Part shown: positions 16,170 to 25,702 of the stretch, one piece after another | How the letters are laid out: each line of letters begins with the position of its first letter | Position numbering within the stretch: position 1 is the first letter of the stretch | Assembly: GCA_964573995.1 (NCBI GenBank) | Contig: CAZNLH010000002.1 | Span: 62,001-126,000 of the forward strand | Direction of reading: 5' to 3' | Source of the DNA: CAZNLH01 sp964573995 | Lineage (GTDB): Bacteria; Gemmatimonadota; CAZMKB01; CAZNLH01 | DNA length: 64,000 nt | Notes under the pieces: generated by a model | The model's input: the letters and a program-made list of their open reading frames with translations, nothing else | Told to the model about the DNA's origin: nothing | Databases searched by the model: none | Program-made: the position numbers and the translations under genes

Positions 16170-17557
16170 TTGTGATACACAAGGCGAGGAATAGATCAAC
16201 TCTTGGATTCCTTCGTGGCAGCCTTCTCGTTTATGCCGCCTCCGGCCTTGCATTGTTCCTCTTTCCGGTAAACGGTTGGGGGCAGAAGGAGATCAAGCTT
16301 GAGATTTATCCCTCGACGGACGAGAGGATACCGATCGGTATCGGAAGGTTCGACAGCAGGATCACCGGCAGCGGACTTTCCCGTGAAGTGTCGGGCCTGA
16401 TCCGATCTGTTCTCGAAAGCGATCTTCGTTTCTCCCTCTACTTTCGTATCATCAGTGGCGAGGAGGGGTCCTATGGAACCGGGAGTGCTCCAGATCGAGG
16501 AACCGGGAAGCCCGCCCTTGAGGCATGGAAGGGACGTGGCGCCAAGTTCCTGGTCACGGGATCGTTCGGGCAGACGGGAGAGAGGATTCAACTTGAACTC
16601 AAGGTTATCAGCCTCTGGACGTTCAAGGAGATCGCACGCAGGCAATTTGAGACATCCATCGAATCCCTTCGGTGGACCATTCACGGGATGGCCGATGCGG
16701 TTATCGAGACCGCTGCCGGCGAAAAGGGCGTATCGCAGACCCTGATCGCTTATGTCTCCGAGAGACAAGGAAAAAAGGGGCTCAACGTAGTGGATTATGA
16801 CGGTTACAACGCGCGTCCCCTGACCGTGGGGGAAGAGATAGTCATGTCACCGGCATGGTCGCCTAATGGAAAGAAGATCGTGTTCACTTCATACCGCGAC
16901 GACAACCCCAATATCTACCTCAGGGACCTTATGAACCACTCCGATACCCGGCTCCTGTCATTTCCCGGCATCAACTCCGCGCCTTCCTGGTCGCCAGACG
17001 GACGTTACCTGGCCGTAACGCTCAGCAAGGATGGCGCCTCCGAGATATACAGGTATGATTATAAGAGTTCGGTGCTTAGACGGTTGACCTATAACATGTC
17101 GATCGATACGTCGCCAGCCTGGTCGCCGAATGGGAAACAGATTGTCTTTACATCGGACAGGATGGGAAATCCTCACATCTTCATCATGGATTCGGACGGC
17201 AGCAACCTGAGGAGATTGACTCGCCTGAACCCCTATAACGACACACCGGTATGGTCCCCGCTCGGGGACAGGATAGCCTTCGTATCGAGGGAGAGGGGGG
17301 AACAATTCGATGTCTATACGCTGGGTATCATGAGCGGCAAGGTACGGCAACTCACAGCCGTCGGGAACAATACCCATCCATCATGGTCTCCCGACGGCCT
17401 GCACATAGTGTTCTCCTCTAACAGAGACGGCCAGGACGAGATATACACAATGAATTGGGATGGGACCGGTTTGAAACGGTTGACTTACAACGGCGGGAAC
17501 ACGTCCCCGGCGTGGTCTCCCCGCCTGACATGGTACAAAGGGGGTGAGGGCCTATGA
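16142..17557 (+). CDS. tolB: Tol-system periplasmic propeller protein TolB
   Basis: TolB is the periplasmic beta-propeller of the Tol system. The 471-residue product has a signal peptide (about residues 18-45, ending near VNGWGQ), an N-terminal alpha/beta domain (about 48-210), and six PD40/WD40-like blades, each with SPAWSPNGKKIVFTS-type repeats (for example at 16852, 16980, 17110, 17247, 17382, 17510). A TTG at 16142 with GGAG four bases before it is used; a GTG at 16172, just after the preceding gene's stop, is an alternative. The stop overlaps the ATG of cpoB. A Pal gene is not present in the operon. Confidence 0.93.
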   Translation: MRLPFGQRVIVIHKARNRSTLGFLRGSLLVYAASGLALFLFPVNGWGQKEIKLEIYPSTDERIPIGIGRFDSRITGSGLSREVSGLIRSVLESDLRFSLYFRIISGEEGSYGTGSAPDRGTGKPALEAWKGRGAKFLVTGSFGQTGERIQLELKVISLWTFKEIARRQFETSIESLRWTIHGMADAVIETAAGEKGVSQTLIAYVSERQGKKGLNVVDYDGYNARPLTVGEEIVMSPAWSPNGKKIVFTSYRDDNPNIYLRDLMNHSDTRLLSFPGINSAPSWSPDGRYLAVTLSKDGASEIYRYDYKSSVLRRLTYNMSIDTSPAWSPNGKQIVFTSDRMGNPHIFIMDSDGSNLRRLTRLNPYNDTPVWSPLGDRIAFVSRERGEQFDVYTLGIMSGKVRQLTAVGNNTHPSWSPDGLHIVFSSNRDGQDEIYTMNWDGTGLKRLTYNGGNTSPAWSPRLTWYKGGEGL

Positions 17558-18372
17558 GGTTACGGGACCTGTTGAGAGTGAGGGGGTACGCTGCTTATCC
17601 GTTCATCCTGTCTGTCTTGATCGGGACGGGGTGCGCGACACGGCAGCAGGCCGTCGAGATAGAGTCGAGCATGGCGGAGGTGAAGGAACAGAACGAGAAA
17701 ACCAGCAAGGATGTCGCATCGTTACGTGACGCCGTGCTTGCGGAACACGATCTAATAATGAACACGAAGGCGGACATCCTCGCGCAGATTTCCACACTGA
17801 AGGAACAGATTTCCATGATGGAAAACAGGCTAACGGAGGCAAAGAGCGAGGTACCGTTCGCACCGGAGGGAGAGGGGAAGATTGAGGAGGGAGAGATCAC
17901 GCCCCCTTCATCGCCGGGAGGAGGGGAAGGCAAGAAGGCAGGTTCCGGGCCGGGGGTGGAGGCCAGGCAGGAGACCTCGGGCAAGGTGGAGGGTGGATCT
18001 CAAAGCGAACGAATTGCGTACGACACTGCATTTCTCGACATGACCAGGGGGAATTACAAACTGGCCATCGATGGCTTCCGCTCTTTCATCGAGAACAACG
18101 GGTCGAGCCAACTCATGGATAATGCTCAGTACTGGATCGGGGAGTGTTATTATGCCCTTGGAGACCTTCACAAGGCGATAGAAGAGTTTGAACGGGTGGT
18201 TGATAACTATCCACGCGGCAACAAGATCCCGAGTGCCCTCTTCAAGATCGGCAAGTGTTACTATGAACAGGGTGACATGAAGGCGGCGAGGAAATACTTT
18301 CAATCGGTTGTCGACGGCTACCCGAGTTCAGACGAGGCCCATCTCGCGGGAGACTACCTCTCGGAGATGTGA
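17554..18372 (+). CDS. cpoB: Tol-Pal system protein YbgF/CpoB-like lipoprotein
   Basis: CpoB/YbgF coordinates the Tol system with peptidoglycan synthesis. The 272-residue product has an N-terminal lipobox (VLIGTGCATR, cysteine near residue 28), a coiled coil (about 35-95), a glycine/glutamate-rich low-complexity linker (about 100-150) and three C-terminal tetratricopeptide repeats (about 152-270) with YDTAFLDMTRGNYKLAIDGF and DNAQYWIGECYYALGDLHKAIEEFERVV. In many species CpoB is soluble; here the lipobox suggests membrane anchoring. The ATG overlaps the tolB stop by four bases. Confidence 0.9.
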   Translation: MRLRDLLRVRGYAAYPFILSVLIGTGCATRQQAVEIESSMAEVKEQNEKTSKDVASLRDAVLAEHDLIMNTKADILAQISTLKEQISMMENRLTEAKSEVPFAPEGEGKIEEGEITPPSSPGGGEGKKAGSGPGVEARQETSGKVEGGSQSERIAYDTAFLDMTRGNYKLAIDGFRSFIENNGSSQLMDNAQYWIGECYYALGDLHKAIEEFERVVDNYPRGNKIPSALFKIGKCYYEQGDMKAARKYFQSVVDGYPSSDEAHLAGDYLSEM

Positions 18373-18419
18373 CAACCCTGAGGCTGAGCCGGTTCACTGC
18401 TATTGAGAGGATATGAGTT

Positions 18420-18908
18420 ATGAAATGCCCCTTTTGCGGCCACGAGGAAGACAGGGTCGTCGATTCCAGGTCATCACGCGAAGGAAAGGCCATCAGGCGT
18501 CGCAGGGAATGCCTGGCCTGTAACGAGCGATTCACAACTTATGAATACGTGGAACAAATCCCTCTTATGGTGGTCAAGAGGGATGGCAGCCGGGAGCCCT
18601 ATGACCGCCAGAAGTTGCTTGGGGGGATCGTGACGGCGTGCAAGAAGCGTCCGGTTACCATGGAGGCAATGGAAGCGGCCGTCAATGAGATCGAAAAGAA
18701 CCTGGAGGACCTCGAGGTTAGAGAAGTAAAGAGCATCGTGCTTGGTGAGAAGGTTATGGAACGGTTGAAGGGACTTGACAATATCGCCTACGTCAGGTTC
18801 GCCTCCGTTTACCGGAAGTTCAAGGATACAACCGAATTTCTGGATGAGATCCATGAACTCTTCGACAGCCAGGGCCGCCCGGAAGATGGTACTAAAGCCG
18901 GGCGTTGA
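18420..18908 (+). CDS. nrdR: Transcriptional repressor NrdR
   Basis: NrdR senses dATP/ATP and represses ribonucleotide reductase genes. The 162-residue product starts MKCPFCGHEEDRVVDSR, with a zinc ribbon from C3/C6 and C31/C34 and the RRRRECLACNERFTTYE signature, followed by an ATP-cone (about residues 49-139, VKRDGSREPYDRQKLLGGI). No NrdR-box was searched for, and no ribonucleotide reductase gene is in the window. The stop overlaps the likely TTG start of tatC. Confidence 0.96.
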   Translation: MKCPFCGHEEDRVVDSRSSREGKAIRRRRECLACNERFTTYEYVEQIPLMVVKRDGSREPYDRQKLLGGIVTACKKRPVTMEAMEAAVNEIEKNLEDLEVREVKSIVLGEKVMERLKGLDNIAYVRFASVYRKFKDTTEFLDEIHELFDSQGRPEDGTKAGR

Positions 18909-19723
18909 GAGAGATGGAAGAGCACGCGCGGGAACCTGGAGGGGAGGGTGGTCCCGGGGATCCATCGACCGGTGTAGAGGAAGAAGACAACTATGAGATG
19001 ACCTTCCTCGAACACCTGGAGGAACTGAGGTGGAGGATGCTCTGGAGCCTTGGTGCGATCCTCGTTGGTACCGTCATCGGCTTCGTGCTGACCCAGCGAG
19101 GTGGGGTCATTGAGTTCCTGATCTCCCCCGTCTCCGGGCACATAGAAGGCAAGAAACTGGCGTACCTGAGCCCTACCGAGCCCTTCATGGTGACTTTAAA
19201 GATCGCCTTCTTCCTGGGCCTGATTATCGCGCTTCCGGTTATATTCTACCAGTTCTGGGCCTTCGTGGCCCCAGCCCTCTTGAAGAAAGAGAAGCACATA
19301 TTCTTCCCAGCCATCCTTTCTTCCGTCGTCCTGTTTTTCCTCGGTGTGCTGATGGCGTTCGGGGTCGTGTTGCCTCTGGGGCTGGATTTCCTGCTCAGTT
19401 TTCAGAAATCGAGCCTGAAGCCGATGATTACTATCGGTGAGTACTTGAGTTTTGCGATACATATCTCGCTCGCCTTCGGGCTCGTCTTCGAGATGCCGCT
19501 GGTGGTCAGCGTGCTTGCGTGGATGGGTATCTTGACCCCGGCCTTCATGAGGCAGAAACGGCGGCACGCCTATGTCCTGATCTGCATAATGTCCGCCCTT
19601 CTCACGCCGGCTGATGTGGCCAGCATGATCATGATGGCTATACCGCTCCTCTTTCTCTTCGAGTTGAGCATATATCTCTCCGTGGTGGTCACGGCGAGGA
19701 GAAAGAAGGGGGTGGTGCCTTGA
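18905..19723 (+). CDS. tatC: Sec-independent translocase subunit TatC
   Basis: TatC recognises twin-arginine signal peptides and forms the core of the Tat translocase. The 272-residue protein has an acidic 35-residue N-terminal extension, then the family start MTFLEHLEELRWRMLWS, six membrane segments, YLSPTEPFMVTLKIAFFLG, and FGLVFEMPLVVSVLAWMGI. TTG at 18905 overlaps nrdR; ATG at 18914 is an alternative. No tatA is next to it. Assignment is secure. Confidence 0.95.
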   Translation: MREMEEHAREPGGEGGPGDPSTGVEEEDNYEMTFLEHLEELRWRMLWSLGAILVGTVIGFVLTQRGGVIEFLISPVSGHIEGKKLAYLSPTEPFMVTLKIAFFLGLIIALPVIFYQFWAFVAPALLKKEKHIFFPAILSSVVLFFLGVLMAFGVVLPLGLDFLLSFQKSSLKPMITIGEYLSFAIHISLAFGLVFEMPLVVSVLAWMGILTPAFMRQKRRHAYVLICIMSALLTPADVASMIMMAIPLLFLFELSIYLSVVVTARRKKGVVP

Positions 19724-19739
19724 CGGGGGTACAGGACCG

Positions 19740-22058
19740 ATGCGCGCTTGTGTAACGTTCTGGCTTGCAGGGTTTCTGCTGACCTATCCACTTGGCGTGG
19801 CATTGGGTGGCGAAGGTGAGCCTGGCGCAGGGCCGCAGGCCGTGGGCGATTCCATTCCAGGCGCCCGGCAGGCAAGATCGGACTCCATACTCTCGCGTCT
19901 CAAGGGGACCGAGGGCGCTGTGACCTACTGGGGCGATGTCATTGAATCTCGAATGAAGGAGCATGCCATACTCATCATGGGAGAGGCCGGAATAAGTTTC
20001 GGTGAGGCCACGCTCCGGGCGGATTCCATCCGATATGACTATGATAGAGGTGAACTCAAGGCTACCGGCTCTCCGGTACTCGAGGATTTGAACGGGGTGG
20101 TGAAAGGGAAAAGAATGGGATACCGGCTTGACGAGAAGAAGGGGGTAATCAAGGAGGGATCGACCTCTTATGACAAGTGGCTCTTCAAGGGGAAAGTGAT
20201 CAGCAAGGTGGGAGATCGGGATATCTATGGAAAAGACAGCAGATTCACGACCTGCGACCTGGAAAAGCCCCATTACCACTTCTCGTGTTCAAGGCTCAAG
20301 TTGACCATTGGAGACAAGGTCATAGCGAGGTCGGTTGTCTTTTACGTCCGTGATATTCCGGTTTTTTTCATCCCGTTTTATATTTTCCCGATTCAAACCG
20401 GGAGAAAGTCCGGGTTCCTGAGGCCCAAGTTCGGGATCTTCAACGATGGAAGGCGGGGGCGCAGCGTAACTGATCTGGGGTATTTCTTCGCGTTAAGCGA
20501 TTATTTCGACTTCACGGTGGCAAGCGATATCTATGAGAATGCCCGTTGGTCGCTGCGTGGGGAGGGACGTTACGCCAGGAGGTACAAGTACAGGGGGAAC
20601 GTCTTCTATTCCTTTATCGACGACGCCCGGACACTGTCGAGGAGGAGCCTCCTCAGGTTCAGGCATGAACAGACACTCAACAGGGAGACGAACGTCATGG
20701 TTGAAGGCAACTTCGCCTCTGACCGGAGGATATACAGCGATAATTCTTACAATATCGACGAGGTCCTTCAGCGATCGCTCAAGTCACGTGCTACATACAA
20801 CCGCAGGGCTTCGTGGGGTTCCTGGTATCTCACCGGTTATAATGACTTCTCTCTGGAAAGGGATCGGACCAAGACTCAACTCCCCATTTTCAGCCTTTCC
20901 AAGAGCGCATCGCCCTTGTTCTCTGGAGTGCGCGATAGTAAGTGGTCCAACGGGATAAGTTACGGTCTCAGCACGCGATTCGAATCGACCCATATAAAGG
21001 ATCAGGAGGACATCACGACTTACCAGGCCGCCAGGACAGACCTGGATTTATCGGATCCACTAAAACTCTGGGGATTCCTCAACATGACACCACGCCTGAG
21101 AGTAAGCCAGTCCTCATACCATAACAGGAAAGGAGGGACCGGCTTCCTTCATCAGGAAGTTTACGAGGGTTCCCTCTCCCTCTTTACACGGCTGTACGGG
21201 ATATTCAAGCGACCGGCGGTCGGCCCGTTGACCAGGTGGCGGCACACGCTGTCGCCCCAGGTCACTTATCACTTTCGGCCCGATTTCGATTCATCCCGTT
21301 TCAGCGGCCTTACCGGTTTTCCGGGCGTAACGGGTGAGGCGAATTCCTTTGGGCTCAGCCTGACGAACGACTTTGATGCGAAGTATCTCGATGGGGGAAA
21401 AGAGAAGCAGGTCTCGCTCTTCAGCCTCGTCCAGTCCACCTCGTACAGTTTGGTCAAGGCCAGACAGGAAGGGCAATCCGGGTGGGGTGATCTCTCCACG
21501 AGACTCGAATCGAGACCGAACAGGCGTTTCAACCTCTCGATCCAGATGTCTCACTCCCTATTTGACGGTGAGACCTTCGACCCCTTCCTCTCCTCATCCA
21601 CGATCTCTATGTCGATCAAGGGAAGGGGACATGACAATGAAGCCGACAGCCTCGCGTCACTCGGTACCGCCGGATTGAACAAGGAGGGTAATGAACTGAG
21701 CGAGATCGTTTCACAACAGGAATACGCGGTTCCGAGGGAGATAGGCCGGTTGCCCTGGTCGTTGTCGCTCACGCATACCCTTTCAAGGAGCCGTATGGGT
21801 ACCGGCCCTCTGCAGAGCCTGTATGGGACGATCTCCTTCAACCCCACACGAAAGTGGCGTCTTACCTACGCGGCGAGGTATAATGTCGAAGAGGGGCAGG
21901 TACAGAACCAGAGACTGATCCTCCGGCGGGACCTTCACAGGTGGGAGATGCTCCTCTCTTTCAGCAAACTGCCGGGGAATCGCTTGAGTTACGAGATGCG
22001 CGTGAACCTTATCGATTTGCCCGCGCTGGAGATAAAGCGGGCCATAAGGGAGTTCTGA
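19740..22058 (+). CDS. lptD: LPS-assembly protein LptD
   Basis: LptD is the outer-membrane barrel that inserts lipopolysaccharide into the outer leaflet. The 772-residue product has a signal peptide (about 1-23), an OstA/LptA-type jellyroll (about 55-200, with ADSIRYDYDRGELKATGSPVL) and a large barrel. The family motif around TTCDLEKPHYHFSC and DIPVFFIPFYIFPIQTGRKSGFL is clear, as is TDLGYFFALSDYFDFTVASDIYE. It ends in phenylalanine, as expected for a barrel. This confirms a diderm envelope with LPS. It follows tatC after 16 bases. Confidence 0.93.
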   Translation: MRACVTFWLAGFLLTYPLGVALGGEGEPGAGPQAVGDSIPGARQARSDSILSRLKGTEGAVTYWGDVIESRMKEHAILIMGEAGISFGEATLRADSIRYDYDRGELKATGSPVLEDLNGVVKGKRMGYRLDEKKGVIKEGSTSYDKWLFKGKVISKVGDRDIYGKDSRFTTCDLEKPHYHFSCSRLKLTIGDKVIARSVVFYVRDIPVFFIPFYIFPIQTGRKSGFLRPKFGIFNDGRRGRSVTDLGYFFALSDYFDFTVASDIYENARWSLRGEGRYARRYKYRGNVFYSFIDDARTLSRRSLLRFRHEQTLNRETNVMVEGNFASDRRIYSDNSYNIDEVLQRSLKSRATYNRRASWGSWYLTGYNDFSLERDRTKTQLPIFSLSKSASPLFSGVRDSKWSNGISYGLSTRFESTHIKDQEDITTYQAARTDLDLSDPLKLWGFLNMTPRLRVSQSSYHNRKGGTGFLHQEVYEGSLSLFTRLYGIFKRPAVGPLTRWRHTLSPQVTYHFRPDFDSSRFSGLTGFPGVTGEANSFGLSLTNDFDAKYLDGGKEKQVSLFSLVQSTSYSLVKARQEGQSGWGDLSTRLESRPNRRFNLSIQMSHSLFDGETFDPFLSSSTISMSIKGRGHDNEADSLASLGTAGLNKEGNELSEIVSQQEYAVPREIGRLPWSLSLTHTLSRSRMGTGPLQSLYGTISFNPTRKWRLTYAARYNVEEGQVQNQRLILRRDLHRWEMLLSFSKLPGNRLSYEMRVNLIDLPALEIKRAIREF

Positions 22059-22130
22059 GGAAGATCGTGCAATATGTCTCATTCGGAACATTGCCGGGAT
22101 CAAGAGTGTATCCCTTCGCACCTGACTCAC

Positions 22131-22158
22131 TTGCGGTTTTCGACCGACTGTATATAAT
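22131..22158 (+). promoter_or_regulatory. Candidate promoter of the metalloprotease-PorV pair
   Basis: TTGCGG at 22131-22136 and TATAAT at 22153-22158 are 16 bases apart. A transcript would start near 22165, about 50 bases before the TTG start at 22218. Confidence 0.55.
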
Positions 22159-22217
22159 ATCATGACACGTGATGACGATGATCGACATGGCGGACATGAA
22201 AATATGAAAGGATTCCT

Positions 22218-25200
22218 TTGCACCCACGAGCATTGATCCTGCGGATCATCGCCTTGACCTTCATTGTAACCATCTCCTCCCAGCACGGCCCACTCCGTGG
22301 GGCAACCACGTTCCCGGAGCAGGCAATGAGGCCCAGGATGCGGTGCATCGGATTCAATACCGAGGCGGAGGCCGCCAGGCGGTTTATGGAGGGGGTCCCC
22401 CTCGAGCAGGCCCCCGGTTTGAAGATGACTCCAGTGAGGCATCACGTGGCCGTTATCCTCGCAGAATTCCCACCTGACCAGGATGAACTCACTACGGGAA
22501 CAGGCAGGTTCGGGGACCTCCCGTTCTATATGCCCGACCCCGACAGTGCCCGGGCGGCCCAGGGTTTTGTCGTAAGGGACTCGTCCATCAACAGTCGCTC
22601 GCGGGCCTATTACGCCCGCCACCTCCTCTGGATGGCCCAGTATTTTTCCGCAGTCTCGGGCGGGCTCTTCACCATCGAGGAGCCCGACACGCTGGTCGAC
22701 ATTACGCCGATCATACAGGTGCCGAACGAGATGGGATATTACGGGGATGACGATCCCGCCCTATTCGCAATGAGGCAGACGGAGTTCGTGCGTGACGCGA
22801 TAGTGGCGGCGGACACCCTCTCGGACCTTGATTTCTCCCAATATGATGCCGTGATGGTCTTTCATGCGGGCGCGGGTGAGGAGTCCGATTTTGGCCCTCC
22901 CCCCTCGTATTCTGGAGATACGCCCAACGATCTCTTCTCTTCCTATATCCCATTCGAGGCGCTCAAGACCTATGTCGGTGGAAACGATCCCGCGTACCAG
23001 GGGATCGAGACCATGGGTCCTGGGGGATCCGAGTATTACGTTAGGAACGCGATCATCTTACCGGAGACGATCATCCAGGACAGTATTTATAATCCATCTG
23101 CGGTCTACCTCGATATCCTGGGAGTCATGGCTCACGAATACGGCCATCAATTGGGCCTGCCAGACCTGAACGATACCGATACCCCCACGCGGCCGGCCGT
23201 GGGAAACTTCGGGCTGATGGCCTCCGGGCTCTTTAATTCGTCGGGGCGCCTGCCGGCACAGCCGATCGCCTGGTCGAAACTGTTCCTGGGTTGGGAGACC
23301 GCGGAGACCATTACCATGGATACAACAGGCGTGATCTTGAAGGGTATAGAGGAACCCGGAGAGGGGGCGAAACTACTGAAGGTGCCGATCTCATCCTCCG
23401 AGTATTTTCTCTTGGAGAACCGACTGCGCGACAGTAACTTCGATGGTGAATTCCGCTTCGACGACAGGGACGGCGACAACTGGCCCGACCTGATGGATGA
23501 TGACTACCAACTCGATGACGGCACCTATTCCGAGTTCGACTTCGGCTTACCTGGGATACTGACCGTCAACCCAGGCACAGGTCAACCCTATGACAACCCC
23601 CTGCTCGGTTCGGGTGTGCTGATCTGGCACGTAGATGACGAGGTGATTCGCAACAACTTCAACCTCAACTACACCGAGAACTGCGTCAATTGTGATGTCT
23701 TTCACCCGGGCATCGACTTGGAGGAGGCCGATGGTATCCAGCACCTCGATGAAACGCTGCCGGCAACCATCGATCCCGGTTACGGCTCTCCGTTCGACTC
23801 CTACGGCGGCGGCGTAGAGGGAATCAAGGATAGCCCGAACACGGACTTCTCCAGCGGGACCTCTCCCTCATCGGGGAGTTACACGGGTGGGCCGAGTGAG
23901 ATCGCGATCAGGGGCTTTCGATCCCACACGCGCGGCGAGCCGGGTGAGGCCCTGGTTGATTCCCTGGTCGAAGTTGACGTCTCCTTTGGCCGGTCGGTTG
24001 CCGGCTGGCCCGTACGTGTGAGTTCACAGGACGATTTCGATTTCGACCTCGAGCCGGATGTCTTCGGCGGGAATGGAATCTGCGCGGCGGATATCGATGG
24101 GGATGGCCTGGTGGAGATAGCAAGTGTCACCCGGCAGGGAGACCTCTTCCTCTGGCGGGGTGATGGGACGAATTATATCGGGGGAGATCGATCCATCTCT
24201 CCGTTTTACTCGACCGGGGGCCTGATAGATGGGACTCCCGCCATGGGAGACCTGGATGGTGACGGAAGGATGGATATAGTCGTTGTGAGTGAGGACGGCT
24301 CCATCTATGCAATATCCGCTGAAAAGGGGCATGGGGCCGAGTTATTGGGCGACTTCCCAGTACAACTGGGAGAGCGCGTGACGTCCTCTCCCCTATTGCT
24401 CGACCTCGACTCCCCCCCGGATGGGGTGGTCGATCGTATTATCGTCGGCACCAATCCCTCCGATGGGTCCGATGGCAAGGTATATGCCATCATGCCGGAT
24501 GGAAGTATACCCGATGGCTGGCCGGTCGATGTCGTCGGGGCAATCTTTGCAACCCCGGCTGCGGGAGACCTCGACAGGAACGGGGAGGTCGATATCGTGG
24601 CCGGTACGAGTTCCGGGTACTTATATCGTATCGGTCGGGATGGAGTAGTGCAGTGGAGCCGGTCGGAGGCTGGAGAGTCGTTCGCCGTTTCACCGAGCCT
24701 CGGAGATATAGACCGTGATGGTGACGCAGACAGGGATAATATCGCGGAGAGGTTGGGTGATATGGAGGTGGTCGTCGGCTCTCAATCGGGACGGATCTAT
24801 GCCTATAAATCGGACGGCCGGGAATTCGGCGGCGGCCCGCTGGACACTGGGGGGACGATCAAGGTCCCACTGGCCCTTGGGGATATCGACGGCGACGGGT
24901 TTGTCGAGATCGTTGCCCTGGTCGACGGGGAACGGAAGGTGGCGGTTTATCGTTCGAACTCAAGCAGGAGCAGCCTCACCGGCGTAGATAATTTCCCCAA
25001 GTACGTTTCGTCGTCCGTCTCCGGGGATTTCTTCTCGCCTCCCCTCCTCGCTGACCTCGACAGGGATGGGAAGGAGGAGATAGTCTTCGGCACGGGGAGC
25101 GACCTCGTCTACGCCTATGACCTGGGCGGGAACACGACACCGCTAATGCACTTTCCGATGGGTGGAAGGGGGCTGAGCGCGCCATTTATCGGGGCAAGCC

Positions 25201-25685
25201 CTGGAGATACCCTTGCGATCTTCGCCGCGGATGACCGCGGCATGGTCTATGGCTGGCGACTCGATGTACCTTATACGGATATGTCCCTTTCATGGGCCCA
25301 GGAAGGCCGGGACCCCTTTCATACTGCCGCAAATGGTGACAGTTTGGGTATCAGTAGTGGAGGAGAGCCCCCTCCCTTCGCAGCAGGGACCTTTACCATT
25401 TATCCCAATCCTGCGCCGGGGAGAGATGAGACTCGAACGGTAAAGATCACGTACAGCCTCGATGAGTCGATTTCAGGCCTGGACCTCGATATATATACAC
25501 TCTCTGGTCGACATTTCATGAAGATCGTACCACCATCTCCGTCGTTTCTCCTCCCCGATGCGCGGCATGTACTCGACTGGGACATTACAGGTGTCCCGAG
25601 CGGGGTATATATCCTGAGGCTCTCCATAGAAAAGATGGATGGGCGGAGGGAGCACCTGATCAAGAAGGCTGCAATAGTCAAGTAA
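22218..25685 (+). CDS. Secreted M6-family metalloprotease with FG-GAP repeats and type-IX-like C-terminal domain
   Basis: A large (1155-residue) extracellular zinc protease. A signal peptide (about 1-30) is followed by an immune-inhibitor-A-like M6 catalytic domain with HEYGHQLGLPD (zinc motif HExxHxxGxxD, first histidine near residue 305). Residues about 600-1030 hold at least five FG-GAP/VCBS-type calcium loops such as DIDGDGLVEIAS, DLDGDGRMDIVV, DLDRNGEVDIVAG and DLDRDGKEEIVFG. The last 95 residues (YPNPAPG... to IKKAAIVK) resemble FlgD-like/type IX sorting domains. The TTG start is preceded by GAAAGGATTCC. A PorV-like gene follows 17 bases later, which suggests dedicated secretion. Substrate is unknown. 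Confidence 0.88.
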   Translation: MHPRALILRIIALTFIVTISSQHGPLRGATTFPEQAMRPRMRCIGFNTEAEAARRFMEGVPLEQAPGLKMTPVRHHVAVILAEFPPDQDELTTGTGRFGDLPFYMPDPDSARAAQGFVVRDSSINSRSRAYYARHLLWMAQYFSAVSGGLFTIEEPDTLVDITPIIQVPNEMGYYGDDDPALFAMRQTEFVRDAIVAADTLSDLDFSQYDAVMVFHAGAGEESDFGPPPSYSGDTPNDLFSSYIPFEALKTYVGGNDPAYQGIETMGPGGSEYYVRNAIILPETIIQDSIYNPSAVYLDILGVMAHEYGHQLGLPDLNDTDTPTRPAVGNFGLMASGLFNSSGRLPAQPIAWSKLFLGWETAETITMDTTGVILKGIEEPGEGAKLLKVPISSSEYFLLENRLRDSNFDGEFRFDDRDGDNWPDLMDDDYQLDDGTYSEFDFGLPGILTVNPGTGQPYDNPLLGSGVLIWHVDDEVIRNNFNLNYTENCVNCDVFHPGIDLEEADGIQHLDETLPATIDPGYGSPFDSYGGGVEGIKDSPNTDFSSGTSPSSGSYTGGPSEIAIRGFRSHTRGEPGEALVDSLVEVDVSFGRSVAGWPVRVSSQDDFDFDLEPDVFGGNGICAADIDGDGLVEIASVTRQGDLFLWRGDGTNYIGGDRSISPFYSTGGLIDGTPAMGDLDGDGRMDIVVVSEDGSIYAISAEKGHGAELLGDFPVQLGERVTSSPLLLDLDSPPDGVVDRIIVGTNPSDGSDGKVYAIMPDGSIPDGWPVDVVGAIFATPAAGDLDRNGEVDIVAGTSSGYLYRIGRDGVVQWSRSEAGESFAVSPSLGDIDRDGDADRDNIAERLGDMEVVVGSQSGRIYAYKSDGREFGGGPLDTGGTIKVPLALGDIDGDGFVEIVALVDGERKVAVYRSNSSRSSLTGVDNFPKYVSSSVSGDFFSPPLLADLDRDGKEEIVFGTGSDLVYAYDLGGNTTPLMHFPMGGRGLSAPFIGASPGDTLAIFAADDRGMVYGWRLDVPYTDMSLSWAQEGRDPFHTAANGDSLGISSGGEPPPFAAGTFTIYPNPAPGRDETRTVKITYSLDESISGLDLDIYTLSGRHFMKIVPPSPSFLLPDARHVLDWDITGVPSGVYILRLSIEKMDGRREHLIKKAAIVK

Positions 25686-25702
25686 AAGAAGGAGAAGTAT
25701 TC

